NCBI GenBank assembly: GCA_900299555.1
Contig: OODV01000281.1
Coordinates: 16,091-80,090, forward strand
Length of the DNA stretch: 64,000 nt
DNA from: an uncultured Endozoicomonas sp.
Lineage (GTDB): Bacteria > Pseudomonadota > Gammaproteobacteria > Pseudomonadales > Endozoicomonadaceae
Reading direction: 5' to 3'
The notes under the pieces were generated by a model, which saw nothing but the letters and a program-made list of their open reading frames with translations, searched no databases and had not been told where the DNA came from. Positions 38,595 through 47,541 of this stretch are shown here, piece after piece. Within the stretch, counting starts at the first letter, position 1, and each line of letters opens with the position of its first letter. The position numbers were made by a program, and so were the translations under genes.

Positions 38595-39830
38595 TCATTT
38601 AGACAATAACTGATCCAGTGAACAATCCAGTGCTTCCAAACGAGCATTGTTCACTGCCTGAGCTCTTTGAACTAACTCAGAGAGCCAATTAGGTTCATCA
38701 GTAATGAGTATATTCTGAAGCTGCTCATCCTGAGGCATCGGCCAGGGCAACTGCTCACAGAAAGCAAACAGGCTGATCTGCCGAAGGTCCTTGGCCAGAA
38801 TCCATTCACCACCATCGTTTTTACTGATCAAACCCATTTCCATCAGCCGGGAGGTATGACATTCCCAGTCATCAAGAGAAACCGGAAGGTCACGTTTCTG
38901 CAGATCGGTGTAATGTAACCCCTGCCCCTGCTCAAACTTTTCCTGCAACTGCTTGAGGATTAATAAAATCGAAATCAGCGGGTGTGGGCGCTCACCACGG
39001 GACTGCTTACCATAAAGGTCAAGCGATCGGACCAGCACCGCCCCGAACAGCACCATCAACCAACTGAGATACACCCAGAGCAGAAAGAGAGGCACAGCGG
39101 CAAAGGCACCGTAAATCAGATGATAGGTAGGCGACAAAGTAATAAACAAGGTAAAGCCGACCTTGGCCAGTTCAACCAGAATGGCGACAAACACCGCACC
39201 AACCAGCGCATGCCGAACTGGTACCTTTCTGTTCGGCACAGCCGTATACAGCAAGGTAAGAACCAATGTGCTCAGGCAAACAGGCATCAGGCGCAGAAGC
39301 CACTGTTCTCCTCCCAGAATGGCCGTGGTATCAGAAACCAGCTTAAGAGAAGCAAGATAGGAAGTAGCAAGAAAGCCTGCACTCAACAGAACCGGCCCCA
39401 GACTGAGAATGGCCCAGTACAGTAAAAATCCGGACATTCCCCGACGCACATGCGTCACCTGCCAGATATTATTCAGCGCCTTATCAATGGTTCTCAACAT
39501 CAGAAAGGAAGTGACCAACAGGAAGGCGATACCAATACTGGTTAATTTTCTGGCCTGTTTGGAAAAATCATTCAGATAGGATTGAACCATCTCCCCGGTA
39601 GACGGGACAAAACTCTCGAAGATAAAGTTCTGAATGGAGTCTCCAACATCCTGAAGGCTGGGTACCGCTGAGAGGATGCTGTAGGTCACTGTCATCAATG
39701 GCACAACAGCAAACAGAGTTGTATAGGTCAGTGCCGCTGCATTTTCTATACAACGGTTATCCAGAAAGCGTTTAATAACCGCCGTGACAAAACTTTTGAG
39801 AGACAACCAGAGTTGAGGAACCATTGCCAT
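38595..39830 (-). CDS. YihY/BrkB family inner-membrane protein
   Basis: A 411-residue membrane protein with about six helices in the first 290 residues: ENAAALTYTTLFAVVPLMTVTYS is the family signature, followed by SIGIAFLLVTSFLMLRTIDKALNNIW, GFLLYWAILSLGPVLLSAGF and AFAAVPLFLLWVYLSWLMVLFGAVL. A C-terminal cytoplasmic winged-helix-like region (about 310-411) is present. ATG 39830 has AGGAAG seven bases upstream. Family members were once called ribonuclease BN in error; the real function is unknown. Confidence 0.88.
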   Translation of the reverse strand: MAMVPQLWLSLKSFVTAVIKRFLDNRCIENAAALTYTTLFAVVPLMTVTYSILSAVPSLQDVGDSIQNFIFESFVPSTGEMVQSYLNDFSKQARKLTSIGIAFLLVTSFLMLRTIDKALNNIWQVTHVRRGMSGFLLYWAILSLGPVLLSAGFLATSYLASLKLVSDTTAILGGEQWLLRLMPVCLSTLVLTLLYTAVPNRKVPVRHALVGAVFVAILVELAKVGFTLFITLSPTYHLIYGAFAAVPLFLLWVYLSWLMVLFGAVLVRSLDLYGKQSRGERPHPLISILLILKQLQEKFEQGQGLHYTDLQKRDLPVSLDDWECHTSRLMEMGLISKNDGGEWILAKDLRQISLFAFCEQLPWPMPQDEQLQNILITDEPNWLSELVQRAQAVNNARLEALDCSLDQLLSK

Positions 39831-40080
39831 AAAAAAACTTCCTGTCATGCGGAGTAACCATGCTATCAAACCATCTGGGAAAAATCTGTTTCCATTAATA
39901 AAAAATCGCAGTTAAGTCTCAGACTCTATTGACCCAATTCAGACCACAGAACAGCCAGAACTGCCTTGGCGCGAGCAGAGTGTGTCTGCGAAGAAATTTG
40001 GCCATATTCTGAAGTGGACCTAGGCAATAAAACAGCCTGAGTGTAAGTTAAGCTCTGCCCGTAAGTCATACAGAATCAGG

Positions 40081-40420
40081 CTGCCTGATTAAAATACAAC
40101 TCGACAGGTGTGTTATTGTCCAGACCCTGATGAGGACACTCAGAGTTATACAACTGAAAATAGCTCTTCAGCTCCTGCTTGGTCCGTGTTGAAAATCTCT
40201 GGTGTACCAAAACGATCCAGAGCTTCCTCAAGGGTGTCCACACAGAAATCTGCATCCATGATGTTAGATAGTCGTCAGGCTAGAACTCGACGACTGAGCC
40301 AATCCATAATGGCTATCAAATACATAAAACCGAGTTCCATGGGAATATAAGTGATATCTGTCGTCCACACCTGGTTGACTGGTTCCATCTCGCAGGCAGG
40401 CTCAAAACGCATACGGCTAA
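40081..40420 (-). pseudogene. IS3-family transposase (OrfB) remnant
   Basis: On the minus strand: EPVNQVWTTDITYIPMELGFMYLIAIMDWLSRRVLA, stop, then RLSNIMDADFCVDTLEEALDRFGTPEIFNTDQ, an internal deletion, and KQELKSYFQLYNSECPHQGL followed by NTPVELYFNQAA and a natural stop at about 40082. The first Asp region (TDITYI) and the second (FNTDQ) are recognisable; the Glu region is lost. Not functional. Confidence 0.8.
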
Positions 40421-40457
40421 CGCCACTAAATTTCATGGTTGTGATGTTTGGATTGAC

Positions 40458-40700
40458 TTGCAGCAGAAGAATTTCTTTGCCTTTCATGACATTCATAACG
40501 GTTGTTTTACTGACACCAGGCACCCTGATGGCATCTCTGATGCCACTGCTATTAATGGCCATTTTAACAATGGCTTTCTCGATGTCCCTGTTGCATGCCC
40601 AGCAATGATATTCAAGCATGAACGACTTGGTTTTACAGCCTTGATTCTGGCAGAAGTGACGCTGATCACCTTTGCACCCTTTGTGATATCGACCAATGAA
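40458..40700 (-). pseudogene. IS1-family InsA remnant
   Basis: Minus-strand sequence encodes an IS1 InsA-type zinc-finger/HTH protein: KGCKGDQRHFCQNQGCKTKSF, then YHCWACNRDIEKAIVKMAINSSGIRDAIRVPGVSKTTVMNVMKGKE. InsB is not present. Its 3' end reads straight into the IS3 remnant, giving a chimeric 114-codon open frame (40275-40619) that is probably not a real gene. Confidence 0.7.
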
Positions 40701-40799
40701 AGGGAGGTTGCAGCCTGGGCTGCTTTACTTCAACAAGACACGTCATGAGACGTATATAATGAGTACAGAAAATTTTTCAGTATAAAAATGTGCTTACCC

Positions 40800-41059
40800 A
40801 CACATTTGCCCACTACTCCTATGGATATCCGTAAAGCGATCTATACGACGAATGCGATAGACTCCTTGAACAGTGTGATCCGTGTAAGGCACTTAACAAT
40901 CGGAACGTCTTCCCAACAAATGACTCCGCGAAGAAGGTGCTCTACCTTTCCATTCAGGATGCTTCAAGTAAATGGATGATGCCGATCAGAAACTGGAAAG
41001 TGGCCTTAAACAAGTTTTTGATTCTGTTTGAAGACCGCACAGCCAACTATATTAACTGA
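40800..41059 (+). pseudogene. IS256-family transposase, C-terminal fragment
   Basis: Plus strand reads PMDIRKAIYTTNAIDSLNSVIR, then after a frame change KALNNRNVFPTNDSAKKVLY, LSIQDASSKWMMPIRNWKVA and LNKFLILFEDRTANYIN with stop at 41059. This is the conserved C-terminus of IS256 transposases including the region around the catalytic Glu. The N-terminal three quarters are missing. Confidence 0.8.
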
Positions 41060-41171
41060 GGCAGAAGCACAGTTAAATTTACACTCTCCTCATTTCACAT
41101 GGCTATACGGCAATATCATCATTATTTGCTCACATTTTTTCACTAATCCATAATCTATCGGGTTGATATAA

Positions 41172-43826
41172 TTAAAAAACCATATCTATTACTGTTTGAT
41201 CAGCAGCCCTATGGGCATATTGTGGTTGATCTTGCATAGGAATATCTTCGGAAATACTAAGTAAGGTTTGGGTTTCAGCAGGAGCACTTGGCGAAGAAGA
41301 TTGAGTTATTTCAATACTCGTCTCTGGGGAAGGGTTTCGCTGAATAGCAAGAATACTGATTATTGGAGCGATAACACCACGATATACAGAGTTTGAGTTC
41401 CATATACCTCGTGCATTTTGCCCACACCTTTTATCTAGTTTTCTCATTTCATATAAGTTCTTCAACCAATTACCCATATCAGGAGATTCAAGAGTTATAG
41501 ACTCCAATACGCTACGATTTTTTTCAAAATCATCAAAAACCCATTGATAGAGTCGATGTACTATATTTGTAGCAGTCCTAGCAACTACTGCCGATATTCC
41601 TGCTTTTTGTAAAATTAATCCTATCCATGAGGAAAGTAGTTCCTCCTCTTTTTCATCTGCGAGCTTCGGTCTACCTAGCTGATACCCATATATGCTTTGT
41701 TCTTTGGTGCTTCGAATGATTTCAAACTCATCATCGGAAGTAAGGCATTTACTTAAATTGGCGGCTGCCATAGTGGCATGAAAATTCCCACGCATCGCTT
41801 GATGGAGCATATCATTACCCCAGCCTGCATTCTGGTATGCTCTGCGCAGATGCATTGCCGTAGAAGCAAAAGAGGTGGCTGTAAGAAAAAATCTTGCCAT
41901 TACATTAACATCTATTTCGCTAAAATCCATCGCATGGACAGTTGCCCAAGCAAACTGCCATAATGCCTGATAGTAATATTGCCCCATTACAGCAGATGTA
42001 TCTTCTTTCATATTCTGTTTTGTAAAGGCGGCTGCGTCACCATCTTTTGCTCGATAAGACTCCCATTGTTTTCCTAACATAGAAACGGTACTACTAACGG
42101 CTTTTATGGCACTCTCTAAACCATTTGCAGTTGCCACAACTGCTGATGCAGCTGTAACTACCGGGGTTGAAGCTCCTGCTAATACCATTATAGGTGGGCC
42201 TGCCATCGAAAGAGTTGTGGCAATTCGAGCAACGAGCGCAGCCTTGCTAGCCGGATCTTTTGTGCTTTCATCCCAATTATGAACTTCTTTGATTAAACGA
42301 GGGGCAATATTTAACCCCAATGTCAGGCCAAGCCCAGTAACATTCAAAGCATTACCAATTAAATCCGCACTTTGGTACCAAGGAAGATGCTTTTTGTACA
42401 GACCAGGGTCTGTCACCTTTAAAAGCTGGCATTGAGCCTGATCATACTCGCTTACGAATATTTCAGGCTTGTAACACGATACTGTTCCAAGATCTCTATT
42501 ACAGTAATAACCTGGTTGGCCTGATCTTAATGATGGTTCCGATAATACCTCTTTCAGCATGGCCTGACATTGATCGTCTGGTATTACCGTAATTTTTGTA
42601 TCACAACCATCCATTTGTTGCTGGCTCGATTCATAATTAGCTTTTGTTAACTGATTGCCGAAATACAAATCTCTACTACTATCATATCTACTGATAATTT
42701 TTGTTTTATAGTCTTTGCATTGATTAGAAGTTTTAATAATTTCAGAAATTTGTATAAGGCAATCATCATCACTCTTCTTAGGAACGCTCTGAATATTTCT
42801 GTATTCTCTGCATTTATCCTTACCCAATTCTTGGTTTACTATAGGATTACATTTTTGAAAAGACTGATCTCTCAAATTGCCTATCCAACCTTCAGGGGTA
42901 ACTAAAGCCTCAACTTTACTATGCAAGCCTTTCTTAGCTGCAGAATCACGAACTGAATTTAGGTGTTGTTCATCAATACACATCGCTAGTCTAGCGCTAT
43001 CATCAATAGCAATGATTTGTTGGAGTTGATGCGACAAAGGTTTTAACTGATGTTTTTCAGAATCTGGGAAGGATTTTATGTGGTCAAATTCTATCTTTGG
43101 AGGATGTTTTTGAAGTCCGCACTTAGCAGCAAGTTCTTGTCTAACAGCATTCAACATGGCAGCAGCATATGACCCTTCTGAGGGAAGGTTATCTGAAGAA
43201 TACTGGGTCCATATATCTTTATTCTTTACAATGTATCTTTCGCAATATGACGGAGACTCTTCTTTTGGTCTTAGAAAGTCAACTAAATAAGGCTGTGATA
43301 TCTGTGATGCTTCAAATAAAGGAAGTCTGTCATCCCCAAAGAGTGTACTAAATTTCCCAAGACTGGATTGATCTGATGGTATGCCATGTTTTATTTTGGC
43401 TCTATTCTGAGCATAGGTACACCCCATCCATTCGATTAACAGAGATTCAACCTGGTTCTTGAAATTTTGTCCTCCATCTTTCGGGAAAAAAGCAATGACA
43501 TCGCCAGCCAGCATAGAAAGTTCAATATGAGTTAAGGCTGATTGGGGATGCTGAACAATTTCATTCGCTACTTCAGTATTAACTCGATGATCTTTTACAA
43601 TAATAAAACTTTGACCTGAACCAGCAATATTATAACCTTTTGATTCAAGAAATTTGATAGCTGCTAATTTTGGGTCGTAAGAATTGTCTGCTCTTCGATC
43701 TGTTGTCTGAGCGGCTCCAGTGTTGGAAGCTCTCCCAAATCGTTGTTGAGACTCCTCATAACTTGGAGGGTTACTAGGAGGAATATAAACTGTAGAAGAT
43801 ATACTTAATAATTGATTCGGATTCAT
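41172..43826 (-). CDS. Large orphan protein (884 aa) with eukaryote-like short motifs
   Basis: I do not recognise a family. The N-terminus is Ser/Pro/Gln-rich and contains a PPSY motif (residues 20-23, within SNPPSYEESQQR). A PSAP motif lies near 846-849 in a Ser/Pro-rich tail. Between them: a mixed region rich in Cys at 330-470, two hydrophobic stretches (about 489-509 and 529-569, rich in Ala, Val, Thr), and a helical C-terminal part. No signal peptide. Neither start nor upstream has a strong ribosome site. The gene is AT-rich and bordered by IS debris on one side and a solo IS630-type end on the other, pointing to acquired DNA. A secreted effector is possible, but no chaperone is adjacent. 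Confidence 0.7.
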   Translation of the reverse strand: MNPNQLLSISSTVYIPPSNPPSYEESQQRFGRASNTGAAQTTDRRADNSYDPKLAAIKFLESKGYNIAGSGQSFIIVKDHRVNTEVANEIVQHPQSALTHIELSMLAGDVIAFFPKDGGQNFKNQVESLLIEWMGCTYAQNRAKIKHGIPSDQSSLGKFSTLFGDDRLPLFEASQISQPYLVDFLRPKEESPSYCERYIVKNKDIWTQYSSDNLPSEGSYAAAMLNAVRQELAAKCGLQKHPPKIEFDHIKSFPDSEKHQLKPLSHQLQQIIAIDDSARLAMCIDEQHLNSVRDSAAKKGLHSKVEALVTPEGWIGNLRDQSFQKCNPIVNQELGKDKCREYRNIQSVPKKSDDDCLIQISEIIKTSNQCKDYKTKIISRYDSSRDLYFGNQLTKANYESSQQQMDGCDTKITVIPDDQCQAMLKEVLSEPSLRSGQPGYYCNRDLGTVSCYKPEIFVSEYDQAQCQLLKVTDPGLYKKHLPWYQSADLIGNALNVTGLGLTLGLNIAPRLIKEVHNWDESTKDPASKAALVARIATTLSMAGPPIMVLAGASTPVVTAASAVVATANGLESAIKAVSSTVSMLGKQWESYRAKDGDAAAFTKQNMKEDTSAVMGQYYYQALWQFAWATVHAMDFSEIDVNVMARFFLTATSFASTAMHLRRAYQNAGWGNDMLHQAMRGNFHATMAAANLSKCLTSDDEFEIIRSTKEQSIYGYQLGRPKLADEKEEELLSSWIGLILQKAGISAVVARTATNIVHRLYQWVFDDFEKNRSVLESITLESPDMGNWLKNLYEMRKLDKRCGQNARGIWNSNSVYRGVIAPIISILAIQRNPSPETSIEITQSSSPSAPAETQTLLSISEDIPMQDQPQYAHRAADQTVIDMVF

Positions 43827-44035
43827 GATGGACTGATGAATTAATTAAAATTTCAAGATTGAATGTATATGTATTTATTGCCTTGCTTTATATAGACATC
43901 TTTTTATGCATAAAGTTTCTGGTATTGATGTAAGCATACCCTATGCAGGCTCAGTTCCAGATAAGTGTTGGTGTTTTACCACAAGTCGCTGAAAGCCTGC
44001 TGTAGCGAGGGACTCAATAATTACAAGAATTGGTA
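43827..44035. other. Intergenic region with solo IS630-type end
   Basis: At 43923-43947 the sequence TATTGATGTAAGCATACCCT (continuing ATGCA) closely matches the left end of the IS630 remnant at 11464-11488. No transposase follows, so it is a solo end or relic of the same element type. No gene is seen in the remaining bases. Confidence 0.55.
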
Positions 44036-44617
44036 TTACTTTTCCGGCCTTGGAAACCCTTCCAGAATTTTTGCCACGGCCTCGTTAATTCGTGCAATTC
44101 GCTGTTCCGGTGAGAGATTTTCCTGAATTCTGGCTCTGGAACGTCCACGCCAGACAACCTGCTTTGTTTCCGGATCAATAATATCAATGATCAGAGAGCC
44201 TTCTTCATATTCCTGAACACGGCTGTCAGTGCTGACACCGAGCCCCCAAGGGCTGAAACCATAACCAAAAGAAGTAGTCACCTGTCGTTCTTCTCTGCGG
44301 GTTTTCTGGCTGGCAATGTAATTGACCAGAAAGTCGACGTCAGTCTTCTCAGAGTCGACACGTTGAAACCCTCGAGTCTGCAGAACACCATCCACCGCGT
44401 TGTGAACACGCTGATCCATCAGGGCTTCAAACTGATATTCCAGTTTTTGGGACTCCTGTGTTGGCTCAATCCAGCGATAAGTGTTCAGGCCTGTCAGTGA
44501 ACGTTCAGTATCATAGTCCCAATCTACTTTCTGGGATGCACAGCCAGCCAGAAGCACCGTCAGAAGCACCGTCAGAAGCACCACGATACTGCCAGTTATT
44601 TTTCTTACCACAGACAT
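44036..44617 (-). CDS. DUF4136-family lipoprotein
   Basis: A 193-residue lipoprotein. ATG 44617 has AGGGAGAG just upstream; the frame extends further without support. The signal peptide contains a run VLLTVLLTVLLAGC built from a 12-bp DNA repeat and ending in a lipobox. The mature part (WDYDTERSLTGLNTYRWIEP, VDFLVNYIASQKTR, SLIIDIIDPETKQVVWRGRSRA) is typical of DUF4136 proteins, whose role is unknown. Confidence 0.85.
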   Translation of the reverse strand: MSVVRKITGSIVVLLTVLLTVLLAGCASQKVDWDYDTERSLTGLNTYRWIEPTQESQKLEYQFEALMDQRVHNAVDGVLQTRGFQRVDSEKTDVDFLVNYIASQKTRREERQVTTSFGYGFSPWGLGVSTDSRVQEYEEGSLIIDIIDPETKQVVWRGRSRARIQENLSPEQRIARINEAVAKILEGFPRPEK

Positions 44618-44771
44618 ACTCTCTCCCTCAGGCTTACCATCACCAGCATCATGCCATTTCCTGACGTTACATCCGACACCTATTACAAATGATTTGCAGA
44701 GAATCCACAGAGATTGGTAGGCTTTGCGGAAAATATCTATAGTCCTGTGAGATACACTAAGCAAGGTCATC

Positions 44772-45119
44772 ATGAGCGTTACTATTTTTCATAACCCACG
44801 CTGTTCAAAATCCCGCCAGACCCTGAGTATTCTGGAAGAACAGGGGATCACTCCTGAGGTGGTACTGTATCTGGAAACCCCTCCGGACGCGAATCAGTTG
44901 AAAGCCATTCTGGGCAAACTGGGCATCAATGCCCGAGACCTGCTTCGTAAGGGTGAACAGGAGTTCAAGGATAACAACCTCAAAGATCCATCCCTGACTG
45001 AAGAGCAACTGATCAAATTTATGTGCGAATTCCCCAAGTTGATTGAGCGCCCCATTGTGGTCAATGGAGAAAAAGCCAGAATTGGCCGCCCTCCAGAGTC
45101 AGTCATTGAAATTCTCTGA
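44772..45119 (+). CDS. arsC: ArsC-family reductase (arsenate reductase, glutaredoxin type)
   Basis: A 115-residue thioredoxin-fold protein. The active-site Cys is in FHNPRCSKSRQTL, and the oxyanion-binding Arg residues lie in LIERPIVVNGEKARIGRPPE. It would reduce arsenate with glutathione and glutaredoxin, although many members outside ars operons have no shown arsenate role; no arsR or arsB is nearby. Followed by an ABM-domain gene and a DUF2069 gene in the same direction; in Pseudomonas wrbA usually lies in this position. Confidence 0.88.
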   Translation: MSVTIFHNPRCSKSRQTLSILEEQGITPEVVLYLETPPDANQLKAILGKLGINARDLLRKGEQEFKDNNLKDPSLTEEQLIKFMCEFPKLIERPIVVNGEKARIGRPPESVIEIL

Positions 45120-45164
45120 AAACGAACCAAACAATAATAAATAGACCTTTTAGCAGGGCCTGAC

Positions 45165-45488
45165 ATGTTCATAGCAGTATATGAATTTGAGATTAAACAA
45201 GGCACTGAGGCCGAGTTTCGCAAAGCGTGGCTGGAAGTGACCAAAGTCATTTACCAGCAATGTGGAAGCTTTGGCTCAAGACTGCATACTTCAGACAACC
45301 CGAACATTCTGGTGGGCTATGCTCAATGGCCAGATCGTGAGCAGTGGGAAAAAGATCATGAGCTGACCGATGCCCTTTATCTTGTGGCCCGTCAGAAAAT
45401 GAGAGACTGCCTTGTTCAGTCAAAGACCGTCTACAAGCTGGAAGTAAGTGATGACTATCTGCAGGCGTATTCAGCAACATGCGCCTGA
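45165..45488 (+). CDS. Antibiotic biosynthesis monooxygenase (ABM)-domain protein
   Basis: A 107-residue ferredoxin-like protein matching the ABM family: MFIAVYEFEIKQGTEAEFRKAWLEVTKVIYQQ, FGSRLHTSDNPNILVGYAQWPDREQWEK. Members are cofactor-free monooxygenases or stress proteins; the substrate here is unknown. The 44-base gap from arsC and 44-base gap to the DUF2069 gene suggest an operon. Confidence 0.75.
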   Translation: MFIAVYEFEIKQGTEAEFRKAWLEVTKVIYQQCGSFGSRLHTSDNPNILVGYAQWPDREQWEKDHELTDALYLVARQKMRDCLVQSKTVYKLEVSDDYLQAYSATCA

Positions 45489-45532
45489 TCATTGTCCCTG
45501 CGAACCCTAACAAGAGATGAACATAAATAACA

Positions 45533-45901
45533 ATGCAACAAAAAGCTAACCGGATCTATCAAGTCTGCCTTGCGCTCTATGCAGGTCTGATTCTCTCTCT
45601 GCTGGCAGAGACCTGGTGGTTGAACCCTCCACAGGGCTCCATCCCGGGTATATCCGCCCTGCAGTTACTGCCCTTACTGCTGCCTCTTCCTGGCCTTTTG
45701 AAACGAGGTTTGAAAGCAGCATCCTGGCTCTGCTTTATCCTCTGTTTTTATTTCATCAGTGGCGTTCTTGATGCCTGGTTCCGTCCGGAACAACCTCAGG
45801 GCTGGCTGATCACCGGATTCAGCGTCCTGTTATTTATCTGTTCCATGGTGTTTATTCGCTGGCAGGCTCAAGCCAATAGAACCCGTTTAGCCGAGAGTTA
45901 G
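45533..45901 (+). CDS. DUF2069 membrane protein
   Basis: A 122-residue protein with four hydrophobic helices: VCLALYAGLILSLLAETWW, LQLLPLLLPLPGLLKRG, SWLCFILCFYFISGVLDAWF and WLITGFSVLLFICSMVFI. The pattern and the neighbouring arsC match DUF2069. Function unknown. Confidence 0.82.
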   Translation: MQQKANRIYQVCLALYAGLILSLLAETWWLNPPQGSIPGISALQLLPLLLPLPGLLKRGLKAASWLCFILCFYFISGVLDAWFRPEQPQGWLITGFSVLLFICSMVFIRWQAQANRTRLAES

Positions 45902-45974
45902 TACTGTTAATACATTGTCAGGCCCACTCCCTTTTTGGTCTGGGCCTGGCCTTCTATTGGTTAGCTACTTCTGA

Positions 45975-46757
45975 TCAGGCATCCTCTTTTGCAGCGTCCT
46001 GGCCTTTAATGACCTTGTGCTCTTCTTCAGAAATCCCCTGTTTCCAGTAACTGCTGATATAGAGCCTTTCACGGGGAACTGCCCTTTCCACCTTCAGCAA
46101 CTGGCGTATTTCACGCATGGCAGAAAACTCACAGGCACACCAGGCAGAAACATTCCCGCCCGGCCAGGGCTGGTTACGAACAGCAGACAAGAAATCATCA
46201 CGGCCTGTGACCCAGATAACCTCTATACCTTCCGGTGCCACCAGTTGCTGCCGATCACTATTGGCCAATAGTTCAATAATCGCTACTCCTGTGGCGTCGG
46301 CAGGTAACTGCTCAAGGTTGCAGCTGATGGCAGGCAGCGCGGTCATATCACCGGCCAGAAAGAACCACTCCCCATCCGGGTTGACCAGTTTGATATCCCC
46401 AGGACCCGCAATGCAGATTGTATCACCGGACTGGCAATTTCTGGCCCAACGTGATGCAGGTCCGGAGTGACCATCACAACCGTGCAGGACAAAATCAACG
46501 GTCATCTCCAGATGCTCAGCATTGAAGGCACGGATGGTATAAGTGCGCATCACTGGCTTGCCACCATTAAGCCCCTCCAGAGTAGCGACATCAGCTACCG
46601 GTACACCATCGGGCATAAACAGCAGTTTGATATAGCCGCTAGCGCAGTTAACCGGAAAGCCGGCCAATGAAGGACCAGACAGCACCACTCTCTGCATATT
46701 GGTGGTCAGTCGGATCGTACTTGATACGGTGAGCTGACGCAGTTCACGCTTTGCCAT
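45975..46757 (-). CDS. Siderophore-interacting protein (ViuB-like ferric-siderophore reductase)
   Basis: A 260-residue flavoprotein of the SIP family that reduces iron from imported siderophore in the cytoplasm. The FAD-binding motif RTYTIRAFN (RxYTxR), the DFVLHGCDGHSGPASRWARN segment and the C-terminal YWKQGISEEEHK are typical. It lies directly downstream of the ABC transporter genes and is probably cotranscribed with them under Fur control. Confidence 0.9.
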   Translation of the reverse strand: MAKRELRQLTVSSTIRLTTNMQRVVLSGPSLAGFPVNCASGYIKLLFMPDGVPVADVATLEGLNGGKPVMRTYTIRAFNAEHLEMTVDFVLHGCDGHSGPASRWARNCQSGDTICIAGPGDIKLVNPDGEWFFLAGDMTALPAISCNLEQLPADATGVAIIELLANSDRQQLVAPEGIEVIWVTGRDDFLSAVRNQPWPGGNVSAWCACEFSAMREIRQLLKVERAVPRERLYISSYWKQGISEEEHKVIKGQDAAKEDA

Positions 46758-46769
46758 TGGGTATCCTTG

Positions 46770-47531
46770 TTAACTGTTGTAATAGAGACAGATGCGCTGA
46801 TTGCCAATTTCCTGAATGTCAAAGGGGATCTCGTAGATGGACTCCATCACCTCTTTGCAGACGACTTCTGCCACGGTGCCCTCTTTGATGACCTCTCCCT
46901 GTTTCATGGCAACGATTCGATCCGAATAGCAGGAAGCAAAATTGATGTCGTGGATAACAATCACCACGGCCTTATTCAGCTTATGGGCCAGATCCCGCAG
47001 CGTGTGCATAATCTCAACCGAGTGTTTGATGTCGAGATTATTCAGCGGCTCGTCCAGGAACACGTAATCAGTGTCCTGGGCAACCACCATGGCAATAAAC
47101 GCCATTTGTCGTTGACCACCACTGAGTTCATCAATATAACGATGCTGAAAGTCAGTAATGCCAAGATGTTCGAGTGCATTATCAATAATATTATTATCAT
47201 TGTCGTGCAACCTTCCCTGAGTGTGGGGGAAGCGACCAAACGACACTAATTCCCGGATGGTAAAGCGCATATTTATACTGTTGGACTGTCGCAGCACGGC
47301 CAGGTGCCGGGCCAGCTCACGGGTATCCCACTGAGCCAGCAGTTTTTCACCGATCAGAACCACACCTGCATCACTGCCGGTCAATCGGCTGGCCATGGAC
47401 AGTAACGTGCTCTTACCCGCTCCGTTGGGCCCAATAACCGAGGTAACTTCCCCTTTCGGAAAGAGTGCACTGGCATCCCTGACCACAAAGGTCTTACCGT
47501 ATTTTTTGGATAATCCGGTTAACTTGATCAC
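46770..47531 (-). CDS. Iron-siderophore ABC transporter ATPase
   Basis: A 253-residue ATPase with Walker A GPNGAGKST, signature LSGGQRQMAFIAM, Walker B YVFLDEPLNNLD and switch His in VIVIHDIN. It most resembles VctC-type ATPases for catechol siderophores (vibriobactin, enterobactin). It is preceded by two permease genes; the gap to the permease is 10 bases. Confidence 0.92.
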   Translation of the reverse strand: MIKLTGLSKKYGKTFVVRDASALFPKGEVTSVIGPNGAGKSTLLSMASRLTGSDAGVVLIGEKLLAQWDTRELARHLAVLRQSNSINMRFTIRELVSFGRFPHTQGRLHDNDNNIIDNALEHLGITDFQHRYIDELSGGQRQMAFIAMVVAQDTDYVFLDEPLNNLDIKHSVEIMHTLRDLAHKLNKAVVIVIHDINFASCYSDRIVAMKQGEVIKEGTVAEVVCKEVMESIYEIPFDIQEIGNQRICLYYNS

Positions 47532-47541
47532 GCCGTTACCC

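Noticed and set aside
40275..40619. 114-codon frame read as one protein
   Set aside because: It joins an IS1 InsA piece to an IS3 OrfB piece; the halves belong to different element families.
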